Origin: Nonomuraea candida
GTDB lineage: Bacteria; Actinomycetota; Actinomycetes; Streptosporangiales; Streptosporangiaceae
Assembly (NCBI RefSeq): GCF_000725485.1
Contig: NZ_JOAG01000033.1
Span: 1 to 64,000 of the forward strand
Length of the DNA stretch: 64,000 bases
Direction of reading: 5' to 3'
Shown one piece after another: positions 36,918 to 47,921 of the stretch (positions are counted from its first letter, which is position 1; every line of letters begins with the position of its first letter). A program made the translations under genes and the position numbers. The notes beneath the pieces were generated by a model that worked only from the letters and a program-made list of their open reading frames with translations, searched no databases and was not told where the DNA came from.

Positions 36918-38318
36918 ATGACGACCAACCCCCGGCCTCACCGCCCCCCGAACCGCCCGCATTCACCCCTCAACGCCTCGCCGCCCGCCGCTCCCGGCCC
37001 CCAGTCCCCCCAACCCGCCACCAACCTCCCGAGCTCTGCCTCCACCCCTCCGAGCCCCAGCTTCCGCGGCCCCGCCGAAGGCCCGGCCACGAGGAGAGCC
37101 TCGGCCTCGGCCGTGACACCTGCGTCAGCACTGACACCGGCGTCGGGGCCGGTGCCGGCCCTGGCACCGGGGTCGGGGTCGGCACCGGCGTCGGGGTCGG
37201 CACTGATACCGATGGACGGCGCGGAGGAAGACGCCTCGGGCGGTTCCCCCTTTGGCGCGGAGCCCTGTCTCACCCTGAGCAGCCCCACCGACATCCTGGC
37301 CGCCGTGCCCTACCTCGTCGGCTTCCATCCCACCGCCAGCCTGATCGTCATCGGCCTGGCCCGAGGGCAGGCCAAGCTGGTGACGAGGTGGGGGCTGCCG
37401 TTCCCGCCGGGCACCCTCGACGCGATGGCGCCCCTCTTCGAGCGCGAGAGCGTCACGGAGATCGTCGTCATCGGCTACGGCGCGGGCGACCTGGTCACTC
37501 CGGCGGTGGACGAGGCCAGACGCCTCGCGGCCACGCACGGGGTTCACGTGGGGGAGGCGCTGCGGGCCCATGAGGGTCGTTACTGGTCGTACATCTGCGA
37601 CCTGACGACGTGCTGCCCCGCCGACGGCACCCCGTACGACCTGTCGAGCAGCCAGATAGCGGCCGAGGCCACGGTGCGCGGCCTGGTGGCCCTGCCCGAC
37701 CGGGAGACGCTGGAACGCATGGTGGCTCCCGTCACCGGCCCCGTACGCGTGGCGATGCGCCGCGCCACGGCCGAGGCGATCGCCGACTTCCAGGCACGGA
37801 TCATGGCGGCCCCCGACCTGGAGGCGTTCGCCACACAGTTCGTGTCCGACGGGCTGAGCCGGGTCCGCTCGGCGCTGGCCACCCATGCCGAGGGCGGCCG
37901 CCTCGACGACGCGGAGGCGGCGCGGCTGGGCCTGGACCTGACGATCATGAGAGTGCGCGACGAGGCGTGGACGCTCATGGAGGATTCACACACTCTGCTC
38001 TGGCGAGACCTGACCCGCAGGCTGGAGCCGCGTTTCGTCCCGCCGGCCGCGTCGTTGCTGGCGATGGCGGCCTGGCGGGCGGGCAACAGCGTTCAGGCGA
38101 CGATAGCCCTCGAACGCGCCCTGACCGCCGACCCCGGCTACTCGATGGCCAATCTCCTCATGCACGCCCTCCAGAACCTGCTCTCCCCGGCCATCCTCAA
38201 AGACCGCCTCCCGACGCCGGCCGAGCTGGACTCCGCGATGGGCCCGCCCAACGCAGCCTGGCTCCTCCCCCTGGTCAATCTCCTCGGAGAGGACGATTCA
38301 CCACCCAAACTCGAATGA
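36918..38318 (+). CDS. DUF4192 domain-containing protein
   Basis: The 466-residue actinobacterial conserved protein has a DUF4192 domain from about residue 115 on: LTLSSPTDILAAVPYLVGFHPTASLIVIGL is the family signature, and CPADGTPYDLSSSQIAAEATVRGLVALPDRETL follows. The C-terminal third has helical, TPR-like segments (AWRAGNSVQATIALERALTADPGYSMANLL). Residues 1-115 are Pro/Ala/Ser-rich, and part is encoded by GGCACCGGCGTCGGGGTC-type repeats near 37130-37205; the true start could lie inside this stretch. No function known. Confidence 0.8.
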   Translation: MTTNPRPHRPPNRPHSPLNASPPAAPGPQSPQPATNLPSSASTPPSPSFRGPAEGPATRRASASAVTPASALTPASGPVPALAPGSGSAPASGSALIPMDGAEEDASGGSPFGAEPCLTLSSPTDILAAVPYLVGFHPTASLIVIGLARGQAKLVTRWGLPFPPGTLDAMAPLFERESVTEIVVIGYGAGDLVTPAVDEARRLAATHGVHVGEALRAHEGRYWSYICDLTTCCPADGTPYDLSSSQIAAEATVRGLVALPDRETLERMVAPVTGPVRVAMRRATAEAIADFQARIMAAPDLEAFATQFVSDGLSRVRSALATHAEGGRLDDAEAARLGLDLTIMRVRDEAWTLMEDSHTLLWRDLTRRLEPRFVPPAASLLAMAAWRAGNSVQATIALERALTADPGYSMANLLMHALQNLLSPAILKDRLPTPAELDSAMGPPNAAWLLPLVNLLGEDDSPPKLE

Positions 38319-38654
38319 CAACCAGGGCCCCCTGAAACCCCAGACGTAAGCCCTCCGTCGGCCGGACCGCACCGGGCAACCGTCCGGGACGAGAACGTGA
38401 TCCCCTCCTTGGGCCATCCATCAGCGGCGTGCCCCGAGCCACGGCCGCATGGCCCGGGAACCCGGGAACCCGGGAGACGGGAGCAGAGACCACGGGCCGG
38501 GGGCTGGGGTGGAGACGGGGACGGGGATGTGGTCGTTCATGTGCTTGATCGCCCACGGCGCGAGCGTATGGCGTGAAGAACTCCACCCCTGTCGGCACCT
38601 CCGTGGACGTCACCGGCGGTGGGGGACGAAGTGGCCGGGTAGGGGAAGGAAAGG
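38319..38654. other. 336-bp intergenic region with CCCGGGAA triplet repeat
   Basis: No plausible gene is seen. CCCGGGAA occurs three times in tandem at 38453-38476 (last copy CCCGGGAG). The region lies between two convergent genes and GGGTCTCC-type hairpins could serve as a terminator, but nothing definite can be called. Confidence 0.5.
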
Positions 38655-38999
38655 CTAAAGGCTGCCTTCTTCCTTTCTGCGGCGTTCGTTGTAGGCCCGC
38701 ATGCGCTGCGGATAGCCGGTGAGCTGGACGTCGTACACCGGCAGGGCGAGGTCGCGGGCGACCTTGTGGATCACTGCCGGTGAGCCGACCCTGCGCCGGG
38801 TCCACTCGCCGTCGTCGGCGACGGCCACAGCGGTCGTGTCGGTGGCGAAGGTCTCTGGCTCGACGTAAAACTCGACACCGCGCCGCGAACGAGCGAAGGC
38901 GATGAGCGCCTCGATGTCGGCGTCTGTCGCCTCACGGTCGAACTTCGCGATCTTACGGCCGCGTAGCCGACGAATGCCGTAGCGGTCTCGCCATCTCAT
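38655..38999 (-). CDS. Small conserved-type protein of unknown function
   Basis: I do not recognise this 114-residue protein. It is basic at both ends (MRWRDRYGIRRLRGRK; RMRAYNERRRKEEG) with a mixed alpha/beta middle (DADIEALIAFARSRRGVEFYVEPETF, WTRRRVGSPAVIHKVARDLALPVYDVQLTGYPQ). Codon use and third-position GC look like real coding sequence. AAAAGGA lies 3 nt before ATG 38999, and TATAAA 8 nt before it could be a -10. It stands alone, divergent from the DUF1707 gene. Confidence 0.7.
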   Translation of the reverse strand: MRWRDRYGIRRLRGRKIAKFDREATDADIEALIAFARSRRGVEFYVEPETFATDTTAVAVADDGEWTRRRVGSPAVIHKVARDLALPVYDVQLTGYPQRMRAYNERRRKEEGSL

Positions 39000-39132
39000 G
39001 AATCCTTTTTATACCGTCTGGGGCCCTTGCGTCGGGGATGATCTCGGGGACAGATCCGGGATTCTCCCGATGGCGGCACGAGTTCGCAGGACGCAGTATG
39101 AGGAGTGACAGTCCGATTCTTCAAGGAGAGGC

Positions 39133-39735
39133 ATGGCGATTATGGCTGGGGTACCGAAAACCCCCGGGCCGGGACAGGTGCCGCCAGCTCATCTGCGCGT
39201 CACCAACCAGGACCGCGAGAACGTGGTGGAGCACGTCAAGGCCGCGTACGCGGAGGGCCGCTTCGACAAGCTCGAATTCGACGATCGGCTGGAGCGCGCC
39301 ATGACGGCGCGTACCCACGGCGACCTGATGCCCATCATGAACGAGCTGTACGGTTCCCTCGCCGTGCCCACGCTCGCCCCGCCGCCCCACCCGGCGCGCC
39401 CGGCGCCCGCGACGGGGCCGGCGGAGAGCAACGAGCGCCTCGGCGGCGCGCTCGCTCATCTGCTGCCGATCATCGGCTTCCCGGTCCTGGGCCCGCTGCT
39501 CCTGCTGCTCACCGGCGGCAAGACGTCGCCTTACATCCGCAGCCACGCCCTGGAAGCGCTCAACTTCCAGATCACGGTGGTGGGCGCCTCGATATTGTTG
39601 CCGCTCACCTTCGTCGGAATCGTCCTTGTGCCGTTCATCTGGGTCGCGGCCATCATCCTCGCCATCGTCGGCGGCGTCTCGGCACTGTCAGAGGGCAATT
39701 TCCGCTACCCCATGACCCTTCGCCTGGTGAAGTAG
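39133..39735 (+). CDS. DUF1707 and DUF4870 domain-containing membrane protein
   Basis: The 200-residue protein has an N-terminal DUF1707 domain (LRVTNQDRENVVEHVKAAYAEGRFDKLEFDDRLERAMTARTHGDL, a short helical SHOCT-like module) and a C-terminal DUF4870/Tic20-like membrane domain (HLLPIIGFPVLGPLLLLL and two further spans). ATG 39133 follows AAGGAG with a 4-nt gap. DUF1707 proteins are common at the actinobacterial membrane; no reaction is known. Confidence 0.85.
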   Translation: MAIMAGVPKTPGPGQVPPAHLRVTNQDRENVVEHVKAAYAEGRFDKLEFDDRLERAMTARTHGDLMPIMNELYGSLAVPTLAPPPHPARPAPATGPAESNERLGGALAHLLPIIGFPVLGPLLLLLTGGKTSPYIRSHALEALNFQITVVGASILLPLTFVGIVLVPFIWVAAIILAIVGGVSALSEGNFRYPMTLRLVK

Positions 39736-39768
39736 CGTTTCGCCGCTGACCACAATCCCAATCCCTCC

Positions 39769-39801
39769 CGCCCCGCCCTGGCTCATGAACCGGGCGGGGC
39801 G
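39769..39801. terminator. Rho-independent-type hairpin after the DUF1707 gene
   Basis: CGCCCCGCCC (39769-39778) pairs with GGGCGGGGCG (39792-39801) around a 13-nt loop, followed by TCGTCTTTCC. It lies 34 nt after the stop. Confidence 0.7.
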
Positions 39802-40270
39802 TCGTCTTTCCAGCACACGCATCCGAGTTCCCGGCTCACACATCCGGTGCGCGGGTCGGAGTGTCGGGGTTGCGGGTCGGATGTCGGAGTTGCGGGTCGG
39901 GTCCTGGGTTGACGGTCGGGTGCCGGGGTTCCGTGTCGGGGTTGTGTGTCGGGTCCGTTCCGGGTGCGATCTTTGATGCGGTGGCCTTCCGCTGGGCCGT
40001 CGTGTCCCGGCGCTCTGCTCGGCTCTGTGGCGCTTCGCGGTTCCGTCCCGGACTTGAGGGCGGTGGCGAGGTCGCGGGTGAGGGCCGTGCTCGATGAGGA
40101 GGTCTGCATTGATGTGTGGGTTCGCGCGGGCAGGCTCCGGTTGACGTACGAATGTCAGTGAGAAAAAGATCGCCACGCTGCTCGCTCAGCCTGTTCGGCC
40201 CGTCCGGGGGACGGGCGCGGACGACGCCGGGGAGCACCTGATCGGGGAACGGAGAGCAAGAGCCCTCCTC
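39802..40270. other. Long intergenic region with degenerate GGGTCGG repeats
   Basis: No credible gene is seen in this 469-bp stretch. From 39846 to 39955 there are five to six imperfect copies of a roughly 20-bp unit (GCGGGTCGGATGTCGGGGTT-like). A TTGACG box at 40141 could be the -35 of the next gene but no clear -10 follows. The minus-strand open frames here are Arg/Pro/Thr-rich translations of the repeat and I reject them. Confidence 0.55.
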
Positions 40271-41383
40271 ATGAAAGACCTGCAGATTGATCCCGCCCTG
40301 CTGAGCCGCTTGCTGCCAGGCACCGAGCCTGCGGATCTCGAAGTCCATCAAGGGCAGTTCCACCATGTGCTGATCGGCAGAGACCGGGTGGTGTGCCTGC
40401 CCCGCACCAGTGCGGCCGCCGCCCGGCTGCCGCAAAGGGCCGCCACCTTGCACGTGCTCGCGGAGCTCGGCCTGCCCTTCCGCATCCCCCGGCCGTTGTC
40501 ACTGTCGGAGGCAGGCGACGGCGGCCGGCGGCCGGGGATGGGTGACGGCCATCGGATGTCAGGGGTGGCTGGCGATGGCCTGCGGCGGGCACCGGGGGCG
40601 AGTGGCGGTGCGCTCTCGGGGGCCGGCGGTGGGGGCCGGTTGCCGGGGGTTGGCGATGGTGTGGCGTCGGGGGTCGGTGGCGGTGGCCGGGGGGTGGTCG
40701 TTTCCGGGGGCTCGTGGCTGGTTCTGACGCGGGTTCCCGGTGCGCCGCTTGTGGCTGAGCTGCTGGCGGACTCGCGGGTGGCCGAGGCTGTCGCCGCCCA
40801 GTACGCCGCGCTGCTGACCGGACTGTCGGAGGCCGGGGCCGACGAGCGGGCGCGGGCGGTGCTGCCGGCGCCCGAGGGTCGCTGGCGGCAGTTCGCGGCG
40901 GAGGTTCGCGCCGAGTTGTACGGGATGATGTCGGACGACGGCCGCGACCGTGCCGAGCGCGAGCTCACGGCACTGGAACGGCTGCCCGACCCGGCGCAGC
41001 CGGCGGTGGTGCACGGTGACCTCGGCGCCGAGAACGTCCTGTGGGAGTGGCACGACGGGGTGCCGCGGCTCAGCGGCGTGGTGGACTGGGACGAGGTCAC
41101 GATCGGCGACCGCGCCGAGGACCTGGCGGCCGTCGGAGCCTCGTACGGATCCAGGTTTCTGCGCCGGGTGCTCAGGGCCCGCGGCCGGCAGGACAGCGAC
41201 CTCGAAGCCCGCATCGCCGCCATTCGCGGCTCCTTCGCCCTGCAACAGGCCCTGTACGCGCACAGAGACGGGGACGAGGTGGAACGGGCCGATGGCCTGG
41301 CCGCATACGTCCACCCGGCCACGGCCACCGCTGCCCCTCGCCCTCGCGGCACTGACGGACATTCTCCTGCGAACCGTGACTGA
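40271..41383 (+). CDS. Aminoglycoside phosphotransferase (APH)-family kinase with Gly-rich insertion
   Basis: The 370-residue protein has an APH/choline-kinase fold: the catalytic loop HGDLGAENV (about 248-256) and the metal-binding VDWDEVTIGDRAED, which corresponds to the DFG region. The substrate is unknown. Residues 81-147 are a Gly/Arg/Val/Ala-rich, low-complexity insertion (GDGGRRPGM, GAGGGGRLPGVGDG, GGGGRG) between IPRPLSLS and SWLVLTRVPGAPL, exactly at the N-lobe to hinge junction where relatives have a short turn. Without it the protein would be about 300 residues, the usual APH size. No SD is visible before ATG 40271. Confidence 0.75.
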   Translation: MKDLQIDPALLSRLLPGTEPADLEVHQGQFHHVLIGRDRVVCLPRTSAAAARLPQRAATLHVLAELGLPFRIPRPLSLSEAGDGGRRPGMGDGHRMSGVAGDGLRRAPGASGGALSGAGGGGRLPGVGDGVASGVGGGGRGVVVSGGSWLVLTRVPGAPLVAELLADSRVAEAVAAQYAALLTGLSEAGADERARAVLPAPEGRWRQFAAEVRAELYGMMSDDGRDRAERELTALERLPDPAQPAVVHGDLGAENVLWEWHDGVPRLSGVVDWDEVTIGDRAEDLAAVGASYGSRFLRRVLRARGRQDSDLEARIAAIRGSFALQQALYAHRDGDEVERADGLAAYVHPATATAAPRPRGTDGHSPANRD

Positions 41384-41530
41384 CCCGCATCCGGGCTCGT
41401 GAGCCGTAGCCCGTTGCCCTCGAATGGGTACGGGGCGTCCAGGACGCGGTGTGTGGCGGGCTGGGAACCGGGCCTACGGGGCGCGGCGAAGGGCGGGGAT
41501 GGCGTGCCAAGTTCCGGGGGCGCTTGGGCG

Positions 41531-42412
41531 TCAGCGGCGGGCCAGCACCTCGTACTTGACGCGCATCACCCCGGAGCTGATGTTGCCGATGGCGGCGAAG
41601 GCGGCCCTGGAGAGGTCGAGGCAGCGGCCGCCGATGTACGGGCCCCGGTCGTTGATGCGGACCGTGACGGACTCGCCGTTGTTCGGGTTCGTGACGCGTA
41701 CCTTGCTGCCCAGCGGCAGGGTCTTGTGGGCGGCCGTCATGGCGGCGGGGTTGAAGCGTTCGCCGCTGGCCGTCATCTGGGGCTCGCCGTAGTAGGAGGC
41801 GCCACAGGCACCGGACGAGAGCACGCGGTACTTGGGCTTCCTGGCCTCGGACTTCGCCGTTTCGGTCGTGGCGGAACCGGTCTCGGCGGCTTCGCTCTTG
41901 GCGGCCTGGCTGCCAGTCCTGGCGCCCTCGGTCCGGGGCCTGGCGCCCTCGGCCCCGGTTCTGGCGGTCTCGGCCCCGGGCTCGGTGGTCCCGGTCCCGG
42001 TACCGGTCCTGGTCCCGGTCCTGGCCCTGGTCGGACCGGTCTCGGTCTTCCGGGTCTGGGAGCGGGCGGGAGCGGGGGATGCGGTGGCCGGTCCGGGAGA
42101 ACCGGCAGTCTCCGGCTGGGCTGCGGCGGCCGGTGGCTTGGGGGTCGGGGAGTCGGGCTGCGGAGTGTGGCGGTGGGCGGCGCCGTTCGGGGACGAGGCA
42201 GGGCCGGGAGACGTCACCGCGGTGCTCGGGGTGGCGGCCGACGGGGTGAAGGCCACTGTGCTCTTGGGTGAGTCGTCGTTGCCGATGGCGGCCCAGGCGG
42301 TCGTCGACGCCGCCGCCACGACGGCCGCGCCGGCCGCGACGGCGGTCCAGCGGCGCTTGTGCGGGGAGGGCTTGCGATCCGGAGGAGAAGGCTTACGGCT
42401 GTGCTGGCCCAA
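41531..42412 (-). CDS. RlpA-like (DPBB) secreted or membrane-anchored protein
   Basis: The 293-residue protein has a basic start, one N-terminal membrane or signal segment (about 22-42, TAVAAGAAVVAAASTTAWA), a very long Pro/Ala/Thr/Gly linker to residue about 195 and a C-terminal double-psi beta-barrel of the RlpA type: GASYYGEPQMTASGERF, MTAAHKTLPLGSKVRVTN, VTVRINDRGPYIGGRCLDLSRAAF. The Asp in NDRGP is the catalytic residue of lytic transglycosylases of this family, so it may act on peptidoglycan. The linker holds RTGTRTGTGTGT and four EGARP/EGART repeats. The only upstream start is TTG 42412 with no good SD, so the start is uncertain. Confidence 0.8.
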   Translation of the reverse strand: MGQHSRKPSPPDRKPSPHKRRWTAVAAGAAVVAAASTTAWAAIGNDDSPKSTVAFTPSAATPSTAVTSPGPASSPNGAAHRHTPQPDSPTPKPPAAAAQPETAGSPGPATASPAPARSQTRKTETGPTRARTGTRTGTGTGTTEPGAETARTGAEGARPRTEGARTGSQAAKSEAAETGSATTETAKSEARKPKYRVLSSGACGASYYGEPQMTASGERFNPAAMTAAHKTLPLGSKVRVTNPNNGESVTVRINDRGPYIGGRCLDLSRAAFAAIGNISSGVMRVKYEVLARR

Positions 42413-42791
42413 GGTAAACCACGGTCCTAGTCAGGGGATGGGGAAAGGAAAGGCCAGGCCGTGAGGGGGCGGGGGCGTACGGAGGCCGATCCGCAGGCGG
42501 GGTGGGGATCCCGCGCGACGGGGACGAACATATGCGACAAACAGCAGGTAAAGGCAACTTAATGGGCCATCCAGTGAAATTTCTCACCTATGCCGCAAGT
42601 ATCCCGAGACACCCAGCGTGCGCCGTGGATCTTCGACTTCTCGGCTCCCCTCAAGGGCTGAGCTTGATCGTCCGAGGCGACGACCCGGAGCGATCGCCCC
42701 GGCGTGACGAGAAGGGCGCGAAGGGGGTGGCCGTGAGGGGGGATGGCCGGAGGTCCGAGAGTGCGAAGAGGGGGGTCGGGAGAGGCGGTGG
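42413..42791. other. Intergenic region upstream of the RlpA-like gene
   Basis: This 379-bp stretch contains no credible gene. A relatively AT-rich core (about 42530-42610) holds minus-strand TTGCCT, 17 nt, CATATG (around 42535-42565) that could be a promoter for the RlpA-like gene with a leader of some 110 nt. I looked for the ydaO/c-di-AMP riboswitch found before many actinobacterial cell-wall hydrolase genes and did not see its conserved blocks. Confidence 0.45.
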
Positions 42792-44315
<1,524 letters not shown>

Positions 44316-44772
44316 ACGCCTATGGTGCCTTACGGCGGTGACATTTCCCTACCTGATATCGGCATATCCGCAGAGTGTGTCGGTCGATGGGCAGTGCTGG
44401 GGCAATTCGGTCATCCCGCCCCTGCAGTCGCGAAGGGAAGAAAACACCCGGCGGTCGGGGTCCGTGGGCGAGAGGCATGCCCGGCGGTCGGTGGGCGTGA
44501 GGGCGACGTCCGTGGCGGGCGGGCGTGCGTGAGGGCGATGCCCGGCGGTGGGGGGTCCGTGGGCGGGCGCGTGGGGAGGGGCGGGGCCGGCGGTCGCGTG
44601 GGGAGGGGCGGGGCCGGCGGTCGCGTGGTGCGCCGCCGGCGAGCGGTACGGCTCGGGGCCGCGCCTGGGCGACGCCCCAAGGGTTCGGCGATGGCACCCG
44701 GAAGGGGGGAGGGGCCCGGTGCCGGGTCGTGAAGGACCTCGGCCCCGGGCGCCGGCGCCACCGGAGCGGACG
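44316..44772. other. 457-bp intergenic region rich in GGCGGT/GTGGG repeats
   Basis: No credible gene. From 44440 to 44640 there are repeated CCCGGCGGTSGG and GTCCGTGGGCG blocks ending in the exact 27-bp tandem repeat listed separately. The first 80 bases after the ligase start are less GC-rich and probably hold its promoter. Plus-strand frames here only reflect the repeats. Confidence 0.5.
44570..44640. repeat. 27-bp exact tandem repeat
   Basis: The unit CGTGGGGAGGGGCGGGGCCG plus GCGGTCG starts at 44570 and 44597 with identical sequence and a third partial copy at 44624 (CGTGGTGCG). The function is unknown. Confidence 0.8.
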
Positions 44773-45147
44773 TCAGCTCACGCCGAGCAGGTCGACGACG
44801 AAGATGAGCGTCTCGTTCGGCTTGATGCGCGGAGGGGCCCCGCGGGTGCCGTAGCCGAGGTGCGGCGGGATGACCAGCTTGCGCCGGCCGCCGACCTTCA
44901 TGCCCGCGACCCCCTGGTCCCAGCCCCCGATGACGCGCCCGGCGCCCAGCGGGAACTCGAACGGCTGGCCGCGGTTCCACGAGGCGTCGAACTCCTCCCC
45001 GGACGAGAACGACACGCCCACGTAGTGCACGCGTACGTTCTGGCCGGGCTTGGCCTCGGGGCCGTCACCCACGGTCAGGTCCTCGATCTCGAGGTCCTGG
45101 GGCGGGTTGCCGCCGGGAAAGTCGATCTCGGGCTTCTGGAGTGCCAC
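44773..45147 (-). CDS. FKBP-type peptidyl-prolyl cis-trans isomerase
   Basis: The 124-residue single-domain FKBP catalyses proline isomerisation in protein folding. It contains VTVGDGPEAKPGQNVRVHYVG, GEEFDASWNRGQPFEFPLGAGRVIGGWDQGVAGM and GGRRKLVIPPHLGYGTRG; the Tyr, Asp, Trp and Phe pocket residues of FKBP12 are present. No signal peptide, so cytoplasmic. GTG 45147 follows AGGAG by 7 nt. Confidence 0.92.
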   Translation of the reverse strand: MALQKPEIDFPGGNPPQDLEIEDLTVGDGPEAKPGQNVRVHYVGVSFSSGEEFDASWNRGQPFEFPLGAGRVIGGWDQGVAGMKVGGRRKLVIPPHLGYGTRGAPPRIKPNETLIFVVDLLGVS

Positions 45148-45232
45148 GAAAGTGCTCCTGTTGACGATTGTCGTCGACTGCCGCCGACTGTCTGTCGAAG
45201 AGAATGGACCCGACGACTCTATGCGGTCGGGA

Positions 45233-45238
45233 TATCGT
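45233..45238 (+). promoter_or_regulatory. Putative -10 of a leaderless mRNA (TATCGT)
   Basis: TATCGT lies 8 nt before ATG 45247, with no SD, in the gap divergent from the FKBP gene. Confidence 0.35.
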
Positions 45239-45246
45239 CATCGTTC

Positions 45247-46179
45247 ATGGCCGCCCTTTCACCCGACGCGATCCTGCTCACCGGCCGCGTGGCCGTCGTC
45301 ACCGGGGCGGCCAGGGGCATCGGGCGGGCGATCGCGGAGACGTTCGCCGCGTTCGGCGCGCACGTCGCCGTCTGCGACCGCGACAAGACCCGCCGCGACG
45401 CCGCGTGCGGCCACGCCGGAGCCCAGCGCGGGGCCGGCCCCGACCGGGACGGCGCACGGTGGAGCGACAGTGATGGGCCCGAGGGGGACGGCGCACGGTG
45501 GAGCGACGGTGGTGGGCCCGAGGGGGACGGCGCGCGGCGGGGCGACGGTGATGGCCGGGACGGGCCGGGCGTCGCGCTGGACATGACGCTCGACGTGCGC
45601 GACCACGTGGCGGTGGAGGTGTTCGCCCAGGCCGTACGCGAGCGCTGGGGCCGCGTGGACGTGCTCGTCAACAACGCGGGCGGCACGTTTCACGTGGGGT
45701 TCGCCGACACCTCGCCGCGCGGCGAGCAGGTGCTCATCGAGGAGAACTTCACCCAGGTCACCGGCATGATCCGGCGGCTGCTGCCGATGATGCCCGAGGG
45801 CGCGTCGATCATCAACGTGACCTCCATCGAGGCGCACCAGGCCGCGCCCGGGTTCGCCGTGTACGCGGCAATGAAGGCGGCCCTGGAGAGCCTGACGAAG
45901 TCGCTGGCGCTGGAGCTGGCCCCCCGGGGCATCAGGGTGAACGCCATCGCACCCGACGCGCTCCGCACGGACGGCGAGGCGGGCGTGCGCGAACGCATGC
46001 TGGCCCGCCCGCTGCCCTACGACCCGGTACGCCTGCCGCCGCTCGGCCACCTGGGAGATCCCCGCGACGCCGCCGCGGCGGCCGTGTACCTGGCCGGCGA
46101 CCTGGCCAGGTTCGTGACGGGCACCACGGTGCACGTGGACGGCGGGATCCACGCGGCCGGCGGGTGGCGCCGGGCCTGA
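45247..46179 (+). CDS. SDR-family NAD(P)-dependent oxidoreductase with tandem-repeat insertion
   Basis: The 310-residue short-chain dehydrogenase has TGAARGIG (19-26), NNAGG near 142 and the catalytic Ser193, Tyr206 and Lys210 (YAAMK), and an end typical of the classical family (FVTGTTVHVDGGIHAAGG). Residues 67-105 are three copies of a 13-residue unit (GDGARWSDSDGPE-like) inserted after VAVCDRDKTRRDAA, between beta-strand 2 and the LDMTLDVRD segment; normal SDRs have only a short turn there. Without it the length is about 265. The substrate is unknown. No SD; see the -10 at 45233. Confidence 0.83.
   Translation: MAALSPDAILLTGRVAVVTGAARGIGRAIAETFAAFGAHVAVCDRDKTRRDAACGHAGAQRGAGPDRDGARWSDSDGPEGDGARWSDGGGPEGDGARRGDGDGRDGPGVALDMTLDVRDHVAVEVFAQAVRERWGRVDVLVNNAGGTFHVGFADTSPRGEQVLIEENFTQVTGMIRRLLPMMPEGASIINVTSIEAHQAAPGFAVYAAMKAALESLTKSLALELAPRGIRVNAIAPDALRTDGEAGVRERMLARPLPYDPVRLPPLGHLGDPRDAAAAAVYLAGDLARFVTGTTVHVDGGIHAAGGWRRA
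45445..45561 (+). repeat. 39-bp in-frame tandem repeat inside the SDR gene
   Basis: Three consecutive 39-bp units (45445-45483, 45484-45522, 45523-45561) encode 13-residue repeats. Units 1 and 2 differ at very few bases; unit 3 is more diverged. The near identity of the first two suggests a recent expansion. Confidence 0.85.
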
Positions 46180-46211
46180 CACGCCGCCGGCAGGTGGCGC
46201 AGGGGCTGAGT

Positions 46212-46310
46212 CGCGGCCGGTGGATGCCGCCGGCAGGGGCACGGGCTCTGGGGCGCGGCCGGTGGATGCCGCTGGTAGAAGGCACGGGCTCCGAGGCGCG
46301 GCCGGTGGAT
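46212..46310. repeat. 42-43-bp tandem repeat after the SDR gene
   Basis: CGCGGCCGGTGGATG begins copies at 46212, 46254 and 46297; the first two full units differ at several bases and the third is partial. It fills most of the gap to the convergent GuaB1 gene. There is no clear T-run. Confidence 0.65.
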
Positions 46311-46385
46311 GGCGAAGGACCCCGGCCGCCGCCGAGGTCCCCGTCGTCCGCCGGTCCGGGGCTCAGGCGCCCGGTGCCCGGTGGG

Positions 46386-47834
<1,449 letters not shown>

Positions 47835-47921
47835 TCATATGTGCTGGTTGGTCTACAAGGGGTTTCCCCCTTTCTCGGGGGCTTATGATCGGCCGGGACA
47901 CTTTTGGGGGAGGGAGGGCCT

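Noticed and set aside
39688..40453. Minus-strand open frames of 162 and 205 codons in the gap after the DUF1707 gene
   Set aside because: The translations are Arg/Pro/Thr repeats produced by the GGGTCGG repeat, and one overlaps the end of the DUF1707 gene; no SD or domain.
42413..42791. Possible ydaO (c-di-AMP) riboswitch before the RlpA-like gene
   Set aside because: Actinobacterial cell-wall hydrolase genes often have one, but the conserved core blocks of that riboswitch are not recognisable on the minus strand here.
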